Assembly (NCBI RefSeq): GCF_040066175.1
Contig: NZ_JBEAAM010000008.1
Span: 62,001 to 126,000 of the forward strand
From: Solimonas sp040066175
GTDB taxonomy: Bacteria > Pseudomonadota > Gammaproteobacteria > Nevskiales > Nevskiaceae
DNA: 64,000 bases
Reading direction: 5' to 3'
Shown here: in pieces, positions 18,930 to 28,477 of the stretch
Layout of the letters: every line of letters starts with the position of its first letter
Numbering within the stretch: position 1 is the first letter of the stretch
The notes under the pieces: generated by a model
Database searches by the model: none
What the model was told of the DNA's origin: nothing
The model's input: the letters and a program-made list of their open reading frames with translations, nothing else
Made by a program: the position numbers and the translations under genes

Positions 18930-18947
18930 CCGGTTCGATCTCCAGTG

Positions 18948-19883
18948 TCAGCGGTCCGGCCAGTAGCTCAGGGCCTTGAGAACGCCCATGATCGCCGGCC
19001 CGACCGCGACGACGAAGAACGACGGGAAGATGCAGAAGATCAGCGGGAAGATCAGCTTGGTGCCGACCGTCGCCGCCAGTTCCTCCGCGCGCTGCAGGCG
19101 ACGGTCGCGGAATTCCTCGGCGTACACGCGCAGCGTGCTGGCGATGCTGGTGCCGAAGCGCATGCTGTGATTGATCAGGGACACCAGGCCGCGGATTTCC
19201 TTGAGGCCGGTGCGCGTGGCGAGGTTGCGCAACGCTTCCAGCCGATCCACGCCGGCGCGGATCTCGCTGTTGACCAGAGCGAGCTCGGCGGCGAGCTCCG
19301 GATTGCTGGCCGGCATCTGCTCGGCGACGCGCTCGATCGCGGCATTGAGGCCGAGGCCGGCCTCGGTGCACGCGACGAGCAGATCGAGTGCGTCCGGCAG
19401 TCCCTCCATCAGCCGGCTCTGCCGCGACTCGATGCGCTTGGACAGGATGTAGTTCGGCAGCCACCAGCCGGCCAGCGCGCCGGCGCCGAGCAGCAGCGCG
19501 ATGGTCGAGGGTGCGAAGCGCAGGGTCGGCAGACTCAGCGACAGCACGACGATCGTCGCGGGGAGCGCCATCGCCAGAGTCGCCTTGATCGTGTACATGA
19601 TCGCCAGGGCGCTCGGATCGCGGAAACCGGCCTGCTGCAGCGACAGGCTCAGCGTCTGCCTGATCTGTTCGCTGCGCGGCAGCATGGCCGCGCCGATCTG
19701 GCCGAGGACGCCGGGTTCATTCTCGACATTGCCGGTCTGCTCGACGTCGCGCAGGCGCCGGCGCGTCGGGTCGAGCACCGCGCCGGAAGTGCGCAGCGTG
19801 ACCAGCGCGAACAGCGTCAGCGCGATGCCGATGGCGCCGCCGAAGATCCAGACGAAGTAGGGGGAGTGGATCAGACTGTCCAT
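18948..19883 (-). CDS. tadC: TadC inner-membrane platform protein (GspF family)
   Basis: A 311-residue protein with the T2SSF domain at about 150-290 (LPDALDLLVACTEAGLGLNAAIERVAE) and four membrane helices, the last ending PSFFVVAVGPAIMGVLKAL. With TadB it forms the inner-membrane platform that couples the TadA motor to pilus assembly. ATG start, 12 bases after tadB. Confidence 0.95.
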   Translation of the reverse strand: MDSLIHSPYFVWIFGGAIGIALTLFALVTLRTSGAVLDPTRRRLRDVEQTGNVENEPGVLGQIGAAMLPRSEQIRQTLSLSLQQAGFRDPSALAIMYTIKATLAMALPATIVVLSLSLPTLRFAPSTIALLLGAGALAGWWLPNYILSKRIESRQSRLMEGLPDALDLLVACTEAGLGLNAAIERVAEQMPASNPELAAELALVNSEIRAGVDRLEALRNLATRTGLKEIRGLVSLINHSMRFGTSIASTLRVYAEEFRDRRLQRAEELAATVGTKLIFPLIFCIFPSFFVVAVGPAIMGVLKALSYWPDR

Positions 19884-19895
19884 GAGTGCGGGGTC

Positions 19896-20861
19896 CTAGA
19901 TGCGGATGCGGATGACGCGGCGGATCCACAGGATGCCGATGCTCATCAGACCGACCGCACCGAGGATCAGCAGGCGGCCGGTCGGTTCCCTTAACAGCAT
20001 TGGCAGATACTCTGGAGAAGTCACGCTCAGAAGCACGGACAACCCGAATGGCATCAGGATCAGCACCCAGGCCGACATGCGTCCTTCCGCCGTCAGCGTG
20101 CGCACGCGGCGCTGGAAGCGGAAGCGCTGCCGCAGCACCGCGGAGATCTTGTCGAGGATCTCGGCGAGGTTGCCGCCGGTCTCGCGCTGCACGAGGATCG
20201 CGGTCGCCATCGCGCGCAGGCTCGTGCATGGCATGCGCCGGATCATGTCGTCGAAGCTCGCCTTGAGGCTGACGCCGTAATTGAGGTGCGACCAGGTCGT
20301 ACCCAGTTCCTTGGAGACGGGTTCATCCATCTCCTCGGCGGCGAAGCGGAAGGTCTCGACCAGCGGATTACCGGCGCGCAGCGCGCGCGCCATCATGTCC
20401 AGCGCATCGGGCAGCTGTTCCTCGAACAGGCGCAGGCGCTCGCCGCGCTTCTCGTAGATCTGCAGCACCGGCAGCACCGCGGCGACCAGCGCGCCGAGCA
20501 GCACCAGTCCCGCGTGATGCGTGAACCACCAGGCCAGCAGCGCACCGACCAGCGCGAACGTCGCGGCGAGGCCGACCAGGCGGTAGGCGGGGAAGGTGTA
20601 ACCGGCCTGTTCGATCAGCCGGGCCACCGCTGCCATGCCCGGCAGTTCTTCGAGGCGGCGCTCGAAAGGCGAGAAGCGGCGCAGGTAGCGCTCGCGGATC
20701 ATCGGCGCAGCGGAATCCTCGGCGCCTTCCAGCTTGATCGCGCGCAAACGCTGTTCGAGCCGCGCCGCGGTGCCGCTCGACAGCGCGCGAGCGGCGAGCA
20801 GGGCGATGACGAATACCATCGCGAAAGCTGCGGCGGGGACCAGCCAGCTGAGCTCGGTCAT
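19896..20861 (-). CDS. tadB: TadB inner-membrane platform protein (GspF family)
   Basis: A 321-residue T2SSF protein. The first helix lies at about 7-25, two more near 90-125, then the cytoplasmic platform domain with LPDALDMMARALRAGNPLVETF, and two C-terminal helices. TadB partners TadC. It starts 4 bases after the tadA stop, showing tight coupling in the operon. Confidence 0.95.
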   Translation of the reverse strand: MTELSWLVPAAAFAMVFVIALLAARALSSGTAARLEQRLRAIKLEGAEDSAAPMIRERYLRRFSPFERRLEELPGMAAVARLIEQAGYTFPAYRLVGLAATFALVGALLAWWFTHHAGLVLLGALVAAVLPVLQIYEKRGERLRLFEEQLPDALDMMARALRAGNPLVETFRFAAEEMDEPVSKELGTTWSHLNYGVSLKASFDDMIRRMPCTSLRAMATAILVQRETGGNLAEILDKISAVLRQRFRFQRRVRTLTAEGRMSAWVLILMPFGLSVLLSVTSPEYLPMLLREPTGRLLILGAVGLMSIGILWIRRVIRIRI

Positions 20862-20865
20862 GTGT

Positions 20866-22287
20866 TCAGGCCTCCTTGTCGCCGTGGCGGTGCGGATCGT
20901 AGGTCGCCGGATCGACGTCGATGCCGCGCTGCTGGAAGCGCTGCTGGAAGCGCGGCACGACGCCGGTGGCCTCGAACTGGCCGATGACGTTGCCGGACTT
21001 GTCGATGCCGCGCCGCCGGAAGCGGAAGATCTCGGCCATCGTGATCACCGAGGATTCCATGCCCTGGATCTCCTGGATGCTGACCAGCCGGCGCTTGCCA
21101 TCCTCCATGCGCTCGACCTGGATCACCACCTGGATCGCCGAAGCGATCTGCGAACGCACCGTCATCGCCGGCAGTTCGAGCCCGGTCATCGCCACCATGT
21201 TCTCGATGCGCGACAGCGCGTCGCGCGGGGAATTGGCGTGGATCGTCGTCAGCGAGCCGTCGTGGCCGGTGTTCATCGCCTGCAGCATGTCCAAGGCTTC
21301 ACCGCCGCGCACCTCGCCGACGATGATGCGGTCCGGGCGCATGCGCAGCGCGTTGCGCACGAGGTCGCGCTGCGTGACCTCGCCGCGTCCTTCGATGTTT
21401 GGCGGCCGCGTCTCCAGCCGCGCCACGTGCGGCTGCTGCAGCTGCAGTTCCGCGGAATCCTCGATCGTCAGGATGCGCTCCTGCGGCGGGATGAAGCTCG
21501 ACAGCACGTTGAGCAGCGTGGTCTTGCCGCTGCCGGTGCCGCCGGAGATCAGCACGTTGAGGCGCGCGCGCACGATTGCCGACAGCACTTCGGCCATCCA
21601 CGGTGTGAGCATGCCGTAGCTGATCAGCTGCTCGATGCCCAGGCGCTTGACCGTGAAGCGGCGGATCGACAGCAGCGGGCCGTCCAGCGCCAGCGGCGGG
21701 ATGATCGCATTGACGCGCGAGCCGTCGGCTAGGCGTGCATCGACCATCGGCGACGACTCGTCGATGCGGCGGCCGACGCGCGCGACGATGCGGTCGATGA
21801 TGCTCAGCAGATGCTGGTCGTCGCGGAAGCGGATGTCGGTGCGTTCCAGCTTGCCCATGCGTTCGACGAACACGTTGTCCCAGCAGTTGACCAGGATGTC
21901 CGAGATCGTTTCATCGGCGAGCAGCGGTTCGAGCGGACCCAGGCCGAGGATCTCGTCTTCGATCTGCGTTGCGATGCGCTGCCGGGCCGGAGCGGGCAGC
22001 GGCACCTGCTGCTCGTTCATCACCTGCTGCGCCAGGTCGCGGATCTGCGCGCGTGCCTGGCGCTCGTCGGTGCGGTCGATCGCCGACAGGTCCATGGTCT
22101 TGAGCAGGCGATCGTGGATGCGGTGTTTCCACATCGTTTCCATCGACGCCTGGCCGTTGGACGCCGGCGTGCTGTCCGCGGACGCCGGCTCGGCCGCTGG
22201 CCGCCGGGTCTCGCCCGCGGGCGGCTTGGCGGATTTGCCGACCAGCCCCCAGTCCGCCAGCTTGCGCCTGAAGTCGTCGTTGTTCAT
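20866..22287 (-). CDS. cpaF: TadA/CpaF pilus ATPase
   Basis: A 473-residue VirB11-like secretion ATPase that powers Flp pilus assembly. The N-terminal 75 residues are a low-complexity linker. The core contains the Walker A motif ISGGTGSGKTTLLNVLSSF near residue 260, the Asp box ILTIEDSAEL, Walker B RIIVGEVRGGEALDML and the His box GSLTTIHANSPRDAL. The ATG start at 22287 (MNNDDFRRK) follows tadZ by 11 bases. The symbol cpaF is used to avoid confusion with the tRNA deaminase tadA in this window. Confidence 0.97.
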   Translation of the reverse strand: MNNDDFRRKLADWGLVGKSAKPPAGETRRPAAEPASADSTPASNGQASMETMWKHRIHDRLLKTMDLSAIDRTDERQARAQIRDLAQQVMNEQQVPLPAPARQRIATQIEDEILGLGPLEPLLADETISDILVNCWDNVFVERMGKLERTDIRFRDDQHLLSIIDRIVARVGRRIDESSPMVDARLADGSRVNAIIPPLALDGPLLSIRRFTVKRLGIEQLISYGMLTPWMAEVLSAIVRARLNVLISGGTGSGKTTLLNVLSSFIPPQERILTIEDSAELQLQQPHVARLETRPPNIEGRGEVTQRDLVRNALRMRPDRIIVGEVRGGEALDMLQAMNTGHDGSLTTIHANSPRDALSRIENMVAMTGLELPAMTVRSQIASAIQVVIQVERMEDGKRRLVSIQEIQGMESSVITMAEIFRFRRRGIDKSGNVIGQFEATGVVPRFQQRFQQRGIDVDPATYDPHRHGDKEA

Positions 22288-22298
22288 GGCTGGCTCCG

Positions 22299-23498
22299 TC
22301 AGTTGCCACCAAAGAGGGCGCGCAGGCCGCGCTTCTTGGGTGCATTCTGCGGGGTCTCTCCGGGCGGCTGCATGAGCTGGGTCAACAGGTTCGACAAGCC
22401 CTTGGTCATCGGCGAGTTCTTGTCGAGCTCGTGCAGCGGCACGCCGACGTTCTGCGCCTCCGAGACGGTCTTGAAGTCGTTGGGCAGCTCCAGCAGCTGC
22501 GGCGGCGAGATCGCGTCGGTGATCTCCTTCCTGCCGAGCGTGGTGTTCTCGACATAGCGGTTGACGACGACGGTGACGTTGGCGCTCGGCACGGCGATGC
22601 CGGACGACAGGATGCGCAGCAGGCGCTTGGTGTCGCGGATGTGCGCCAGGCTCTGCTGCATGACGATCAGCACGCGGTCGGCCTGTTCCAGCGCGACGGT
22701 GGTCAGCGGGTCGATCTGCCGCGGCAGATCGACGAACACCGTGCCATAGGCGCGCCGTGCCAGGTCGAGGAACTGGCGCAGCGACTGCGCCGATTGTTCC
22801 CACGGCAGGGCCATCTGCTCCGACATCGCGCTGAAGATGGACACGCCGCTCTTGTGGCGGACCGCGTGCGTGCGCAGGGTCTTGGCGTCGAGACGGCCGA
22901 TGTCATGCAGCGTGTCGAGCAGGGAGTGGTGCGGGGTGATGTCGAAGGCCAGCGGCAGCGTGCCGAACTGCAGGTCGAGGTCCACCAGCGCCACGTCGGC
23001 CTGCGATTCGAGCGCCTGCAGATGGGCGAGATTGGCGGCGATGGTCGAGGCGCCGGAACCGCCCTTGGCGTTGATCACGGCGATCAGGCTGCCGCGCGCC
23101 CCGGCGGGTTCGGGAATCAGCACGCCGAAGTCGCGGCGGATCTCCTTGAGTGCGTTGAGCAGTTCGTCCTTCTGCACCGGCGGGCTGAAATAGTCGCGCG
23201 CACCGATCTGCATCGAGCGCCGCATCAGGTTGGCGTCGCCGGCCGGCGCGATGACGATCGTCGGCGGCCGCTCGTTCTGGGAGCGGGCGCCCAGCGCGCG
23301 CAGCATGTCGTCGGCGCTGTCCTCGACGAGCAGCACGAGGATGTCCGGCAGCCCGCGTTGCGCATGCAGCGGATCGGCGTGGCCCTGCTCGACCACCGCC
23401 AGGCTGACGTCGAGGTCGGGCTGGCCCTCCAGCAGCTGGCGGATCGCCTCGCCGCCGGCCTTGGCGCGGCAGGCGATGAGCACGGAGTTTGTTTTCAT
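22299..23498 (-). CDS. cpaE: TadZ/CpaE pilus localisation ATPase
   Basis: A 399-residue protein with an N-terminal receiver-like domain (about 1-125) and a C-terminal MinD/ParA-type ATPase domain. The deviant Walker A is AVINAKGGSGASTIAANLA near residue 145, with VALVDLDLQFG as the switch region. TadZ/CpaE marks the pole or site at which the pilus machine assembles. A 54-base gap separates it from the pseudopilin genes upstream. Confidence 0.95.
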   Translation of the reverse strand: MKTNSVLIACRAKAGGEAIRQLLEGQPDLDVSLAVVEQGHADPLHAQRGLPDILVLLVEDSADDMLRALGARSQNERPPTIVIAPAGDANLMRRSMQIGARDYFSPPVQKDELLNALKEIRRDFGVLIPEPAGARGSLIAVINAKGGSGASTIAANLAHLQALESQADVALVDLDLQFGTLPLAFDITPHHSLLDTLHDIGRLDAKTLRTHAVRHKSGVSIFSAMSEQMALPWEQSAQSLRQFLDLARRAYGTVFVDLPRQIDPLTTVALEQADRVLIVMQQSLAHIRDTKRLLRILSSGIAVPSANVTVVVNRYVENTTLGRKEITDAISPPQLLELPNDFKTVSEAQNVGVPLHELDKNSPMTKGLSNLLTQLMQPPGETPQNAPKKRGLRALFGGN

Positions 23499-23552
23499 CG
23501 GAGCGGGCTCCTGTGCAGAACGGTCATCGGTGGGATTCGGGTCATGGGATGT

Positions 23553-24023
23553 TCAGCCGCCGGGACAGGTCCGCGTGCCGGTTTCCGGCACGTAGCCGAG
23601 GCTTTCGGTCGGCACGGTGGTCCGGAACGGCGGCACGGTGAGCGTCTGGGTCAGGAACGGGATCAGCAGCGTGTGCGTGAAACCGGTGATCGACACGCGC
23701 ACGAAGGCCATGTTGCCGATGACCGCGGTCGCCGCGCCGGCACCGTTCAGGTACTCGACGCTGACATTGGCAGTGGTCAGGCCGCGGATGTGGTTGCTGG
23801 TCGAGCTGCCGTCCGGGTTGTTGAGCAGCGCCGCGCGCAGCACCGAGGCGTGTCCGGGCGGACATACCGCGGCGAGCCGCGCCGCGCGGCGCGTGGCTTC
23901 GCCGAGCGTGTTCCACACGAACATCGCGCGGCCGATCTCGATCACCGCGAACAGCAGCACCAGCACGACGACGCCGGCGAAGGCGAATTCGACCGTGGTC
24001 AGTCCCCTCTGGCGGCGGCGCAT
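23553..24023 (-). CDS. tadE: TadE-like pseudopilin
   Basis: A 156-residue protein whose N-terminus, RRRQRGLTTVEFAFAGVVVLV, is a prepilin-type leader followed by the hydrophobic helix, with glutamate at +5 of the mature form. The C-terminal domain has two cysteines (AAVCPPG and TRTCPGG) that could form a disulphide. TadE/TadF are minor pseudopilins processed by the TadV peptidase. The ATG overlaps the stop of the upstream pseudopilin gene (TGATG). Confidence 0.85.
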   Translation of the reverse strand: MRRRQRGLTTVEFAFAGVVVLVLLFAVIEIGRAMFVWNTLGEATRRAARLAAVCPPGHASVLRAALLNNPDGSSTSNHIRGLTTANVSVEYLNGAGAATAVIGNMAFVRVSITGFTHTLLIPFLTQTLTVPPFRTTVPTESLGYVPETGTRTCPGG

Positions 24024-24490
24024 CACAGGGCCCTCATCGTCTGCGCGCTGGTCAGGGTCGTCGGCACGCTGATGTTGCCGCTACCCAGTCCGAAAGTCGG
24101 GATCGTCGCAAAGATCGGCCGATAGGTGTAGGTCGCGCTGACGCGGACGTGAAACGCATCCGGCGACGTCACGGTGACGTTGGCGGGCGCCAGCCCCGGC
24201 AGCAGCGCGGTGCCCGCGGACGGCGAGCCGTAGGCGGCGAGGTTGCGCGTGGTCGCGATCAGCGTCGGCGTCAGGTCGATCAGCTTGGTGTTCCTGTTGA
24301 TTGCGTTCTCCGCCACGTAGCGCGTGGCGTCGCGCACGGTCTTCTGCAGCGTGTTGTAGTGCAGCAGCGCGCGGCCGAACTCCGCGGTCGCCAGCACCAG
24401 CAGCAGCAGCAGCGGCAGCACGATCGCCGCCTCGACCACGACCGAACCGCCCTGTCTGCGCATCGTTCTGCATTGCAGTGAGGTGTTCAT
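24023..24490 (-). CDS. TadE/TadF-like pseudopilin, second copy
   Basis: A 155-residue pseudopilin with N-terminus MRRQGGSVVVEAAIVLPLLLL, the class IVb leader cut site, and a hydrophobic helix at about 15-40 ending EFGRALLHYNTL. The rest is a small beta-rich domain. It probably forms a minor pilin pair with the next gene. The start could be the later methionine at residue 10, which would place the leader cut closer to the N-terminus. Confidence 0.82.
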   Translation of the reverse strand: MNTSLQCRTMRRQGGSVVVEAAIVLPLLLLLVLATAEFGRALLHYNTLQKTVRDATRYVAENAINRNTKLIDLTPTLIATTRNLAAYGSPSAGTALLPGLAPANVTVTSPDAFHVRVSATYTYRPIFATIPTFGLGSGNISVPTTLTSAQTMRAL

Positions 24491-24495
24491 GGCCG

Positions 24496-25626
24496 TCAGC
24501 TCTGCGACGAAGCCGGGTCGCGGTAGAGGATGATCTTGTAGTACGGGCTCGCCGGGTCCGGATTGGTCGGCACGCTGCCGTCGGCCTCGCAGGCGGTGAT
24601 CAGCTGGCCGTAGATGCTGCCGCTGGAGCTGACCGGCCGGGTCAGGAACACGCAGGCGCCGCCGAGTAGCGGCACCGTGGAGCGGCCGGTGACCGGCGTG
24701 CTGCAGTTGATCACCGGCACGGTGACGACGCGGCGCTGCGGCCGGCCCGGCGGCGACGGGTAGTTCCACACGCCGCTGGAGAGCAGGCTCAGGTAGGTGT
24801 TGTAGAAGATCACCGGCGAGTTGGCCGTGACCACGTCCGGTGGATACTGGGCGGCACTGGTCGGTCCCGCGTAGATGCCGAAGCGCGTGTCCAGACCCTG
24901 GGAGGTCGGTCCTTGCTTGACGCCGGGCTCGGTGACCAACGTGCCGCCGATCGTGAAGCAGTATTCCTCGCCGCCGGCCATGCCGCTGCGCACGCAGCTG
25001 GCGCCGGTGCCGCAGCTCAGCTCGACCAGGCCGTAGTTGCCGGACTTCAGGCTGGTGTTGTCGCCCTTGAACTCGATCTCGTTGGCGGCGCCGGCGGTGT
25101 AGCCGTAGCAGGCGCCGTCGGAGCAGTCGGTGTCGTTGTTGGTACCGCACAGCGCGACCGGCAGTGCCGAGCAGATCGTGCCGCCCAGCGGGATCGGTCC
25201 GGCGACCGCACTGCCGGCGACGTTGAGCGTATCGCCGATGCCCGGCAGCGCGCTGACCAGGCGCAGCGCGACCGGCAGCGCCGCGACCGACACGCGCAGG
25301 AAGCGCGGGTTCGGACCGCTGGCGAAGGGCGTCAGGGTCGGCGAGGTGGAGACCGCCACGGTGACGCTGATCGATCCCATGTTGGCGGCGAAATCGGTCT
25401 GCGCCGCGGTCGTGGCGAGACTCACGCTGCGCGTGTCGTTGAGGATCTTGGCGCCGCTGAGCGCCGCGGCATCGAGCGCGTTCTGCAGCCGCGACTTGGC
25501 GACGTAGGCGACGCCCAGATCCAGCGCCAGGCCCGCCATCGCGATCAGCGCGAGCGCGCTGACCGTGACCAGGATGGCGGCGACGCCGCGCTGGCGCGCG
25601 GGCCGTCGAAGGGTCGGGGCGTTCAC
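24496..25626 (-). CDS. TadG-like pilus assembly protein
   Basis: A 376-residue protein that starts at a GTG. The N-terminal helix (about 13-35, RGVAAILVTVSALALIAMAG) matches the Tad-domain (TadG-like) family, followed by AKSRLQNALDAAALSGAKIL, the usual post-helix motif. A large periplasmic domain with several cysteines (GTICSALPVALCGTN, DCSDGACYG) follows; the canonical von Willebrand domain of full TadG is not obvious. It sits directly upstream of the pseudopilins. Confidence 0.82.
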   Translation of the reverse strand: MNAPTLRRPARQRGVAAILVTVSALALIAMAGLALDLGVAYVAKSRLQNALDAAALSGAKILNDTRSVSLATTAAQTDFAANMGSISVTVAVSTSPTLTPFASGPNPRFLRVSVAALPVALRLVSALPGIGDTLNVAGSAVAGPIPLGGTICSALPVALCGTNNDTDCSDGACYGYTAGAANEIEFKGDNTSLKSGNYGLVELSCGTGASCVRSGMAGGEEYCFTIGGTLVTEPGVKQGPTSQGLDTRFGIYAGPTSAAQYPPDVVTANSPVIFYNTYLSLLSSGVWNYPSPPGRPQRRVVTVPVINCSTPVTGRSTVPLLGGACVFLTRPVSSSGSIYGQLITACEADGSVPTNPDPASPYYKIILYRDPASSQS

Positions 25627-25647
25627 CGTCGTGCTCCGTCCGTGACT

Positions 25648-25926
25648 TTAGTTCGCAACCTGCATCTGGATCGCCTCGTGCGCGCGCGCCGGCTTGTCGA
25701 CATCCGCGCGGTAGGTCTGCAGCACGTTCTCGGCGCGCGGGCCGTCGATGCCGTCCGGTGCCTGTGCGGGCGGGTTCTCGGCGGCGGCGGGGTTGTAGAT
25801 CTGCGCCTGGATCATCTGGCGCACCGAGCTGCCGAAGGCGGGATCGTTCTCATGCCGGGGGCTGCCCGCGCAGCCGGCGAGGAGGACGAGGCTGGACAGG
25901 CTGGCCAGGCGGATCGAGATAGTCAT
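25648..25926 (-). CDS. Small lipoprotein of the Tad locus
   Basis: A 92-residue protein with a clear lipobox, LVLLAGCAGS (cysteine near residue 19). The mature part has the pattern VRQMIQAQIYNPAA then DGIDGPRAENVLQTYRAD, seen in short lipoproteins next to the secretin gene in beta- and gammaproteobacterial Tad loci. It may act as a secretin pilotin or stabiliser; this is inference from position. Confidence 0.75.
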   Translation of the reverse strand: MTISIRLASLSSLVLLAGCAGSPRHENDPAFGSSVRQMIQAQIYNPAAAENPPAQAPDGIDGPRAENVLQTYRADVDKPARAHEAIQMQVAN

Positions 25927-25962
25927 GGCGTGCTCCGGAAATGGTTGGATGCGGTGCGCGGC

Positions 25963-27552
25963 TTACGGGTTGAGGTCGTGGCCGACATTGAGCTGGGCCG
26001 GCTTCTTGCGCAGCGGCGCGCTGCGCAGCGAGTCGGTGCGGCCGAGCAGGTAGAACTCGAGGTCGCCCGGCGGCACGAAGCTGTCGGTCGGCAGCGCGAT
26101 CTGGTCGGGCGCGATCGGCTTGGCCAGGTACGGCGTGACGAAGATCACCAGCTCGGTCTGTCCGGACACGTACTGCTGGCTGCGGAACAGCGCGCCGATG
26201 ATCGGCAGGTCGCCCAGGCCCGGCAGCCGGTTGACGAAGCTGCGCAGGTTGTCATTGATCAGGCCGGCGACGCCCATGCTCTGGCCGTCGGCGAGCTCCA
26301 CCGTGCCGGACGCGCTGCGCTTGGTCAGCGAGGGGATGAAGAAGGTGCTGGCCGTGTTGGTCGAGCGCAGCACGACGTTGTTGTCGCCGGAGATCTCGCT
26401 GACGCTGACGTTGAGCGTGAGGTTGATGCGACCGGAATCGAGCACGATCGGCACGAAGCGCAGGCCGACGCCGAATTCCTTGAACTCGATCGTCGTCGAA
26501 CTGGAGTTGCCGCCCTGCGGCACCGGGATCGGGAATTCGCCGCCGGACAGGAACTGCGCCTCCTGGCCGGTGAGTGTCGTCAGCGTCGGTTCGGACAGGA
26601 TCTTGGCCAGGCCGTTCTGCTTGGAGATGTCGAGCACCGCCTGCAGATAGGTCTCGCCGGACAGGTAGCTGAGGAACAGGCCGGTCGAGTCGATCACCGG
26701 CGTCGTCGGTGCGAACTCCTTGAGCGCCGGGCCGATGATGTTCGACTGGTTGCTCAGCTCGCCCAGCAGCGGCACGCGCAGGCCGTCCGGATCGAGCGCG
26801 TCGGGAAAGGTGGCGCCGCCGGACACCGCGCCGCCGCTGACATGGCGGCCGAAGTCGAGCACGTTGAGGTTGGCGTCGAGGCGCTTGATCACGCTGCGCG
26901 CCATCTCGGCGACCGTGACCTTGAGCATCACCTGCTGCGCGCCGCCGACCTGCATCAGGTTGACGACGGCGCCCTTCTTGCACGACGGATCGGTGCCGGT
27001 GCCCGCGCTGCTGCGCTTGCCCTGTGCCTCGGGCGCATCGGAAACGGCGCGGATGCAGTCCGGTAGGAAGCTCTCGGCGAGTTCCTTGGCGGCGTTCATG
27101 CGCGCCAGGCTCGACACCTGGCCGCTCAGGATCACCTTCTCCTGCGCCGAGTGCACCTTGATCGGCTCGCCGGGCAGCAGCGCATGCAGCTTCTCCTTGA
27201 GGGTGTCGAGATCGTGCGTGACCTCGACGTCGAAGCTGCTGATGATGTTGCCGTCGGCGTCCCAGGCGACCACGTTGGTCGTGCCCAGGTTCTTGCCGAC
27301 CACGTAGAGCTGCTGGCCGCGCAGGATCAGGATGTCGGCGACGCCGGGGTTGCCGACCGAGACCTGCTTGACCGAGCGCGGGAACGACAGCACCACCGAC
27401 TTGTACAGCCGCACCGCGAACGGGCCGGGCTGGCCCGTGGTCACCGCGCGGACATCCGGCGCGGCCGCCTGCGCGGTGGTGAACTGCGGTGCCAGCGCAC
27501 CGAGACTCGCGCACAGCGCGATCAGCAGGCTCCGGGAAACTTTGGTCTTCAT
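25963..27552 (-). CDS. cpaC: RcpA/CpaC outer-membrane secretin
   Basis: A 529-residue secretin with a signal peptide (about 1-31), the N-terminal pilus-type BON-like region (SFPRSVKQVSVGNPGVADILI), and the C-terminal secretin domain with LAKILSEPTLTTLTGQEAQF, GGEFPIPVPQGG and the final RLPGLGDLPIIGALFRS. It forms the outer-membrane channel for the Flp pilus. It lies 70 bases downstream of cpaB. Confidence 0.96.
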   Translation of the reverse strand: MKTKVSRSLLIALCASLGALAPQFTTAQAAAPDVRAVTTGQPGPFAVRLYKSVVLSFPRSVKQVSVGNPGVADILILRGQQLYVVGKNLGTTNVVAWDADGNIISSFDVEVTHDLDTLKEKLHALLPGEPIKVHSAQEKVILSGQVSSLARMNAAKELAESFLPDCIRAVSDAPEAQGKRSSAGTGTDPSCKKGAVVNLMQVGGAQQVMLKVTVAEMARSVIKRLDANLNVLDFGRHVSGGAVSGGATFPDALDPDGLRVPLLGELSNQSNIIGPALKEFAPTTPVIDSTGLFLSYLSGETYLQAVLDISKQNGLAKILSEPTLTTLTGQEAQFLSGGEFPIPVPQGGNSSSTTIEFKEFGVGLRFVPIVLDSGRINLTLNVSVSEISGDNNVVLRSTNTASTFFIPSLTKRSASGTVELADGQSMGVAGLINDNLRSFVNRLPGLGDLPIIGALFRSQQYVSGQTELVIFVTPYLAKPIAPDQIALPTDSFVPPGDLEFYLLGRTDSLRSAPLRKKPAQLNVGHDLNP

Positions 27553-27622
27553 GATGTGCTCCTGAAAGCTCGGTGAGGTGCGGCCCGCGCGGGCGTCGGT
27601 CCGGTTGGCGTCGGGGCCTGGA

Positions 27623-28459
27623 TTACTTGTTGGTCTCGGCTTCGCTGGTCTGTGCCTGGCGGATCACCGTGACGGTGTCCTTGGGCGGCGGCGCCTTGGG
27701 CGCGGCGGCCCTGCGCACCGCCGGTGCCGGCGCGGCCGCGGCCGGCGGCGGTTCTTCCAGCGGGATCGTTGACGGCGGTGCCGGTCGCACCGCGACCGAG
27801 GTGTCATCCGGGTTGCGCAGTGCCAGCTGCACCGTGCCTTCCTCGGTGGCGGACACCAGGAGTTCCGCCTGCTCCGGGGACATTTCCAGCGTGACCGCGC
27901 GCACCACGACCGGCTCATCCTTGCCGGCCTGCGCCGTGGTCTGGTCCACCGCGAGCACGCGCAGGTTCTGCAGCAGCGTGCGCGTCTCGGCGCGGCGCTG
28001 TTCGTTCATGCGCGTCGCCAGCACATCCACGCGGTTGCCCGGCAGCAGGAAGCCGGCGACGCCGATGACGTCGTTGACGCGCACGGTCACGGCGCGCATG
28101 TTCGGCTCGATCATCGTCGAGAGCAGATTGCCGGCCGATTGCTCGACGACACGCGGCTTGAGGATCATCTCGCCCGGCAGGAACTTCTGGTTGGCGAAGC
28201 GCCCGACGACCTGCGTCGGATCGCTGAAGCTGTCGGACGGCAGCTCCATCGTCGGCCAGGCGACGGTCTTGACGTCGCCTTCGCGGATCCTTTCGCCGAA
28301 CGGAATCGTCTTGGCGGCGACGACCACCGCGGTGGTGCTGCTGCGCGCGCTTTCGACGGCAGCCAGGCGCTGCTGCATCCAGCGCGCGGCGAGCACCGCG
28401 GCGACGACGCCGAGCAGCAGGGCGAGGACGGTCGGAAGGGTTGATCTGCGTAGAGCCAT
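27623..28459 (-). CDS. cpaB: CpaB/RcpC pilus assembly protein
   Basis: A 278-residue protein with an N-terminal membrane helix (about 8-26), a SAF domain (VVVAAKTIPFGERIREGDVK) and the RcpC domain (VNDVIGVAGFLLPGNRVDVLAT). The tail from about 220 is a proline/alanine-rich linker. CpaB links the inner-membrane platform to the secretin. It starts 18 bases after the ATPase gene. Confidence 0.94.
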   Translation of the reverse strand: MALRRSTLPTVLALLLGVVAAVLAARWMQQRLAAVESARSSTTAVVVAAKTIPFGERIREGDVKTVAWPTMELPSDSFSDPTQVVGRFANQKFLPGEMILKPRVVEQSAGNLLSTMIEPNMRAVTVRVNDVIGVAGFLLPGNRVDVLATRMNEQRRAETRTLLQNLRVLAVDQTTAQAGKDEPVVVRAVTLEMSPEQAELLVSATEEGTVQLALRNPDDTSVAVRPAPPSTIPLEEPPPAAAAPAPAVRRAAAPKAPPPKDTVTVIRQAQTSEAETNK

Positions 28460-28477
28460 GGGCGTCTCCGTTCTTGT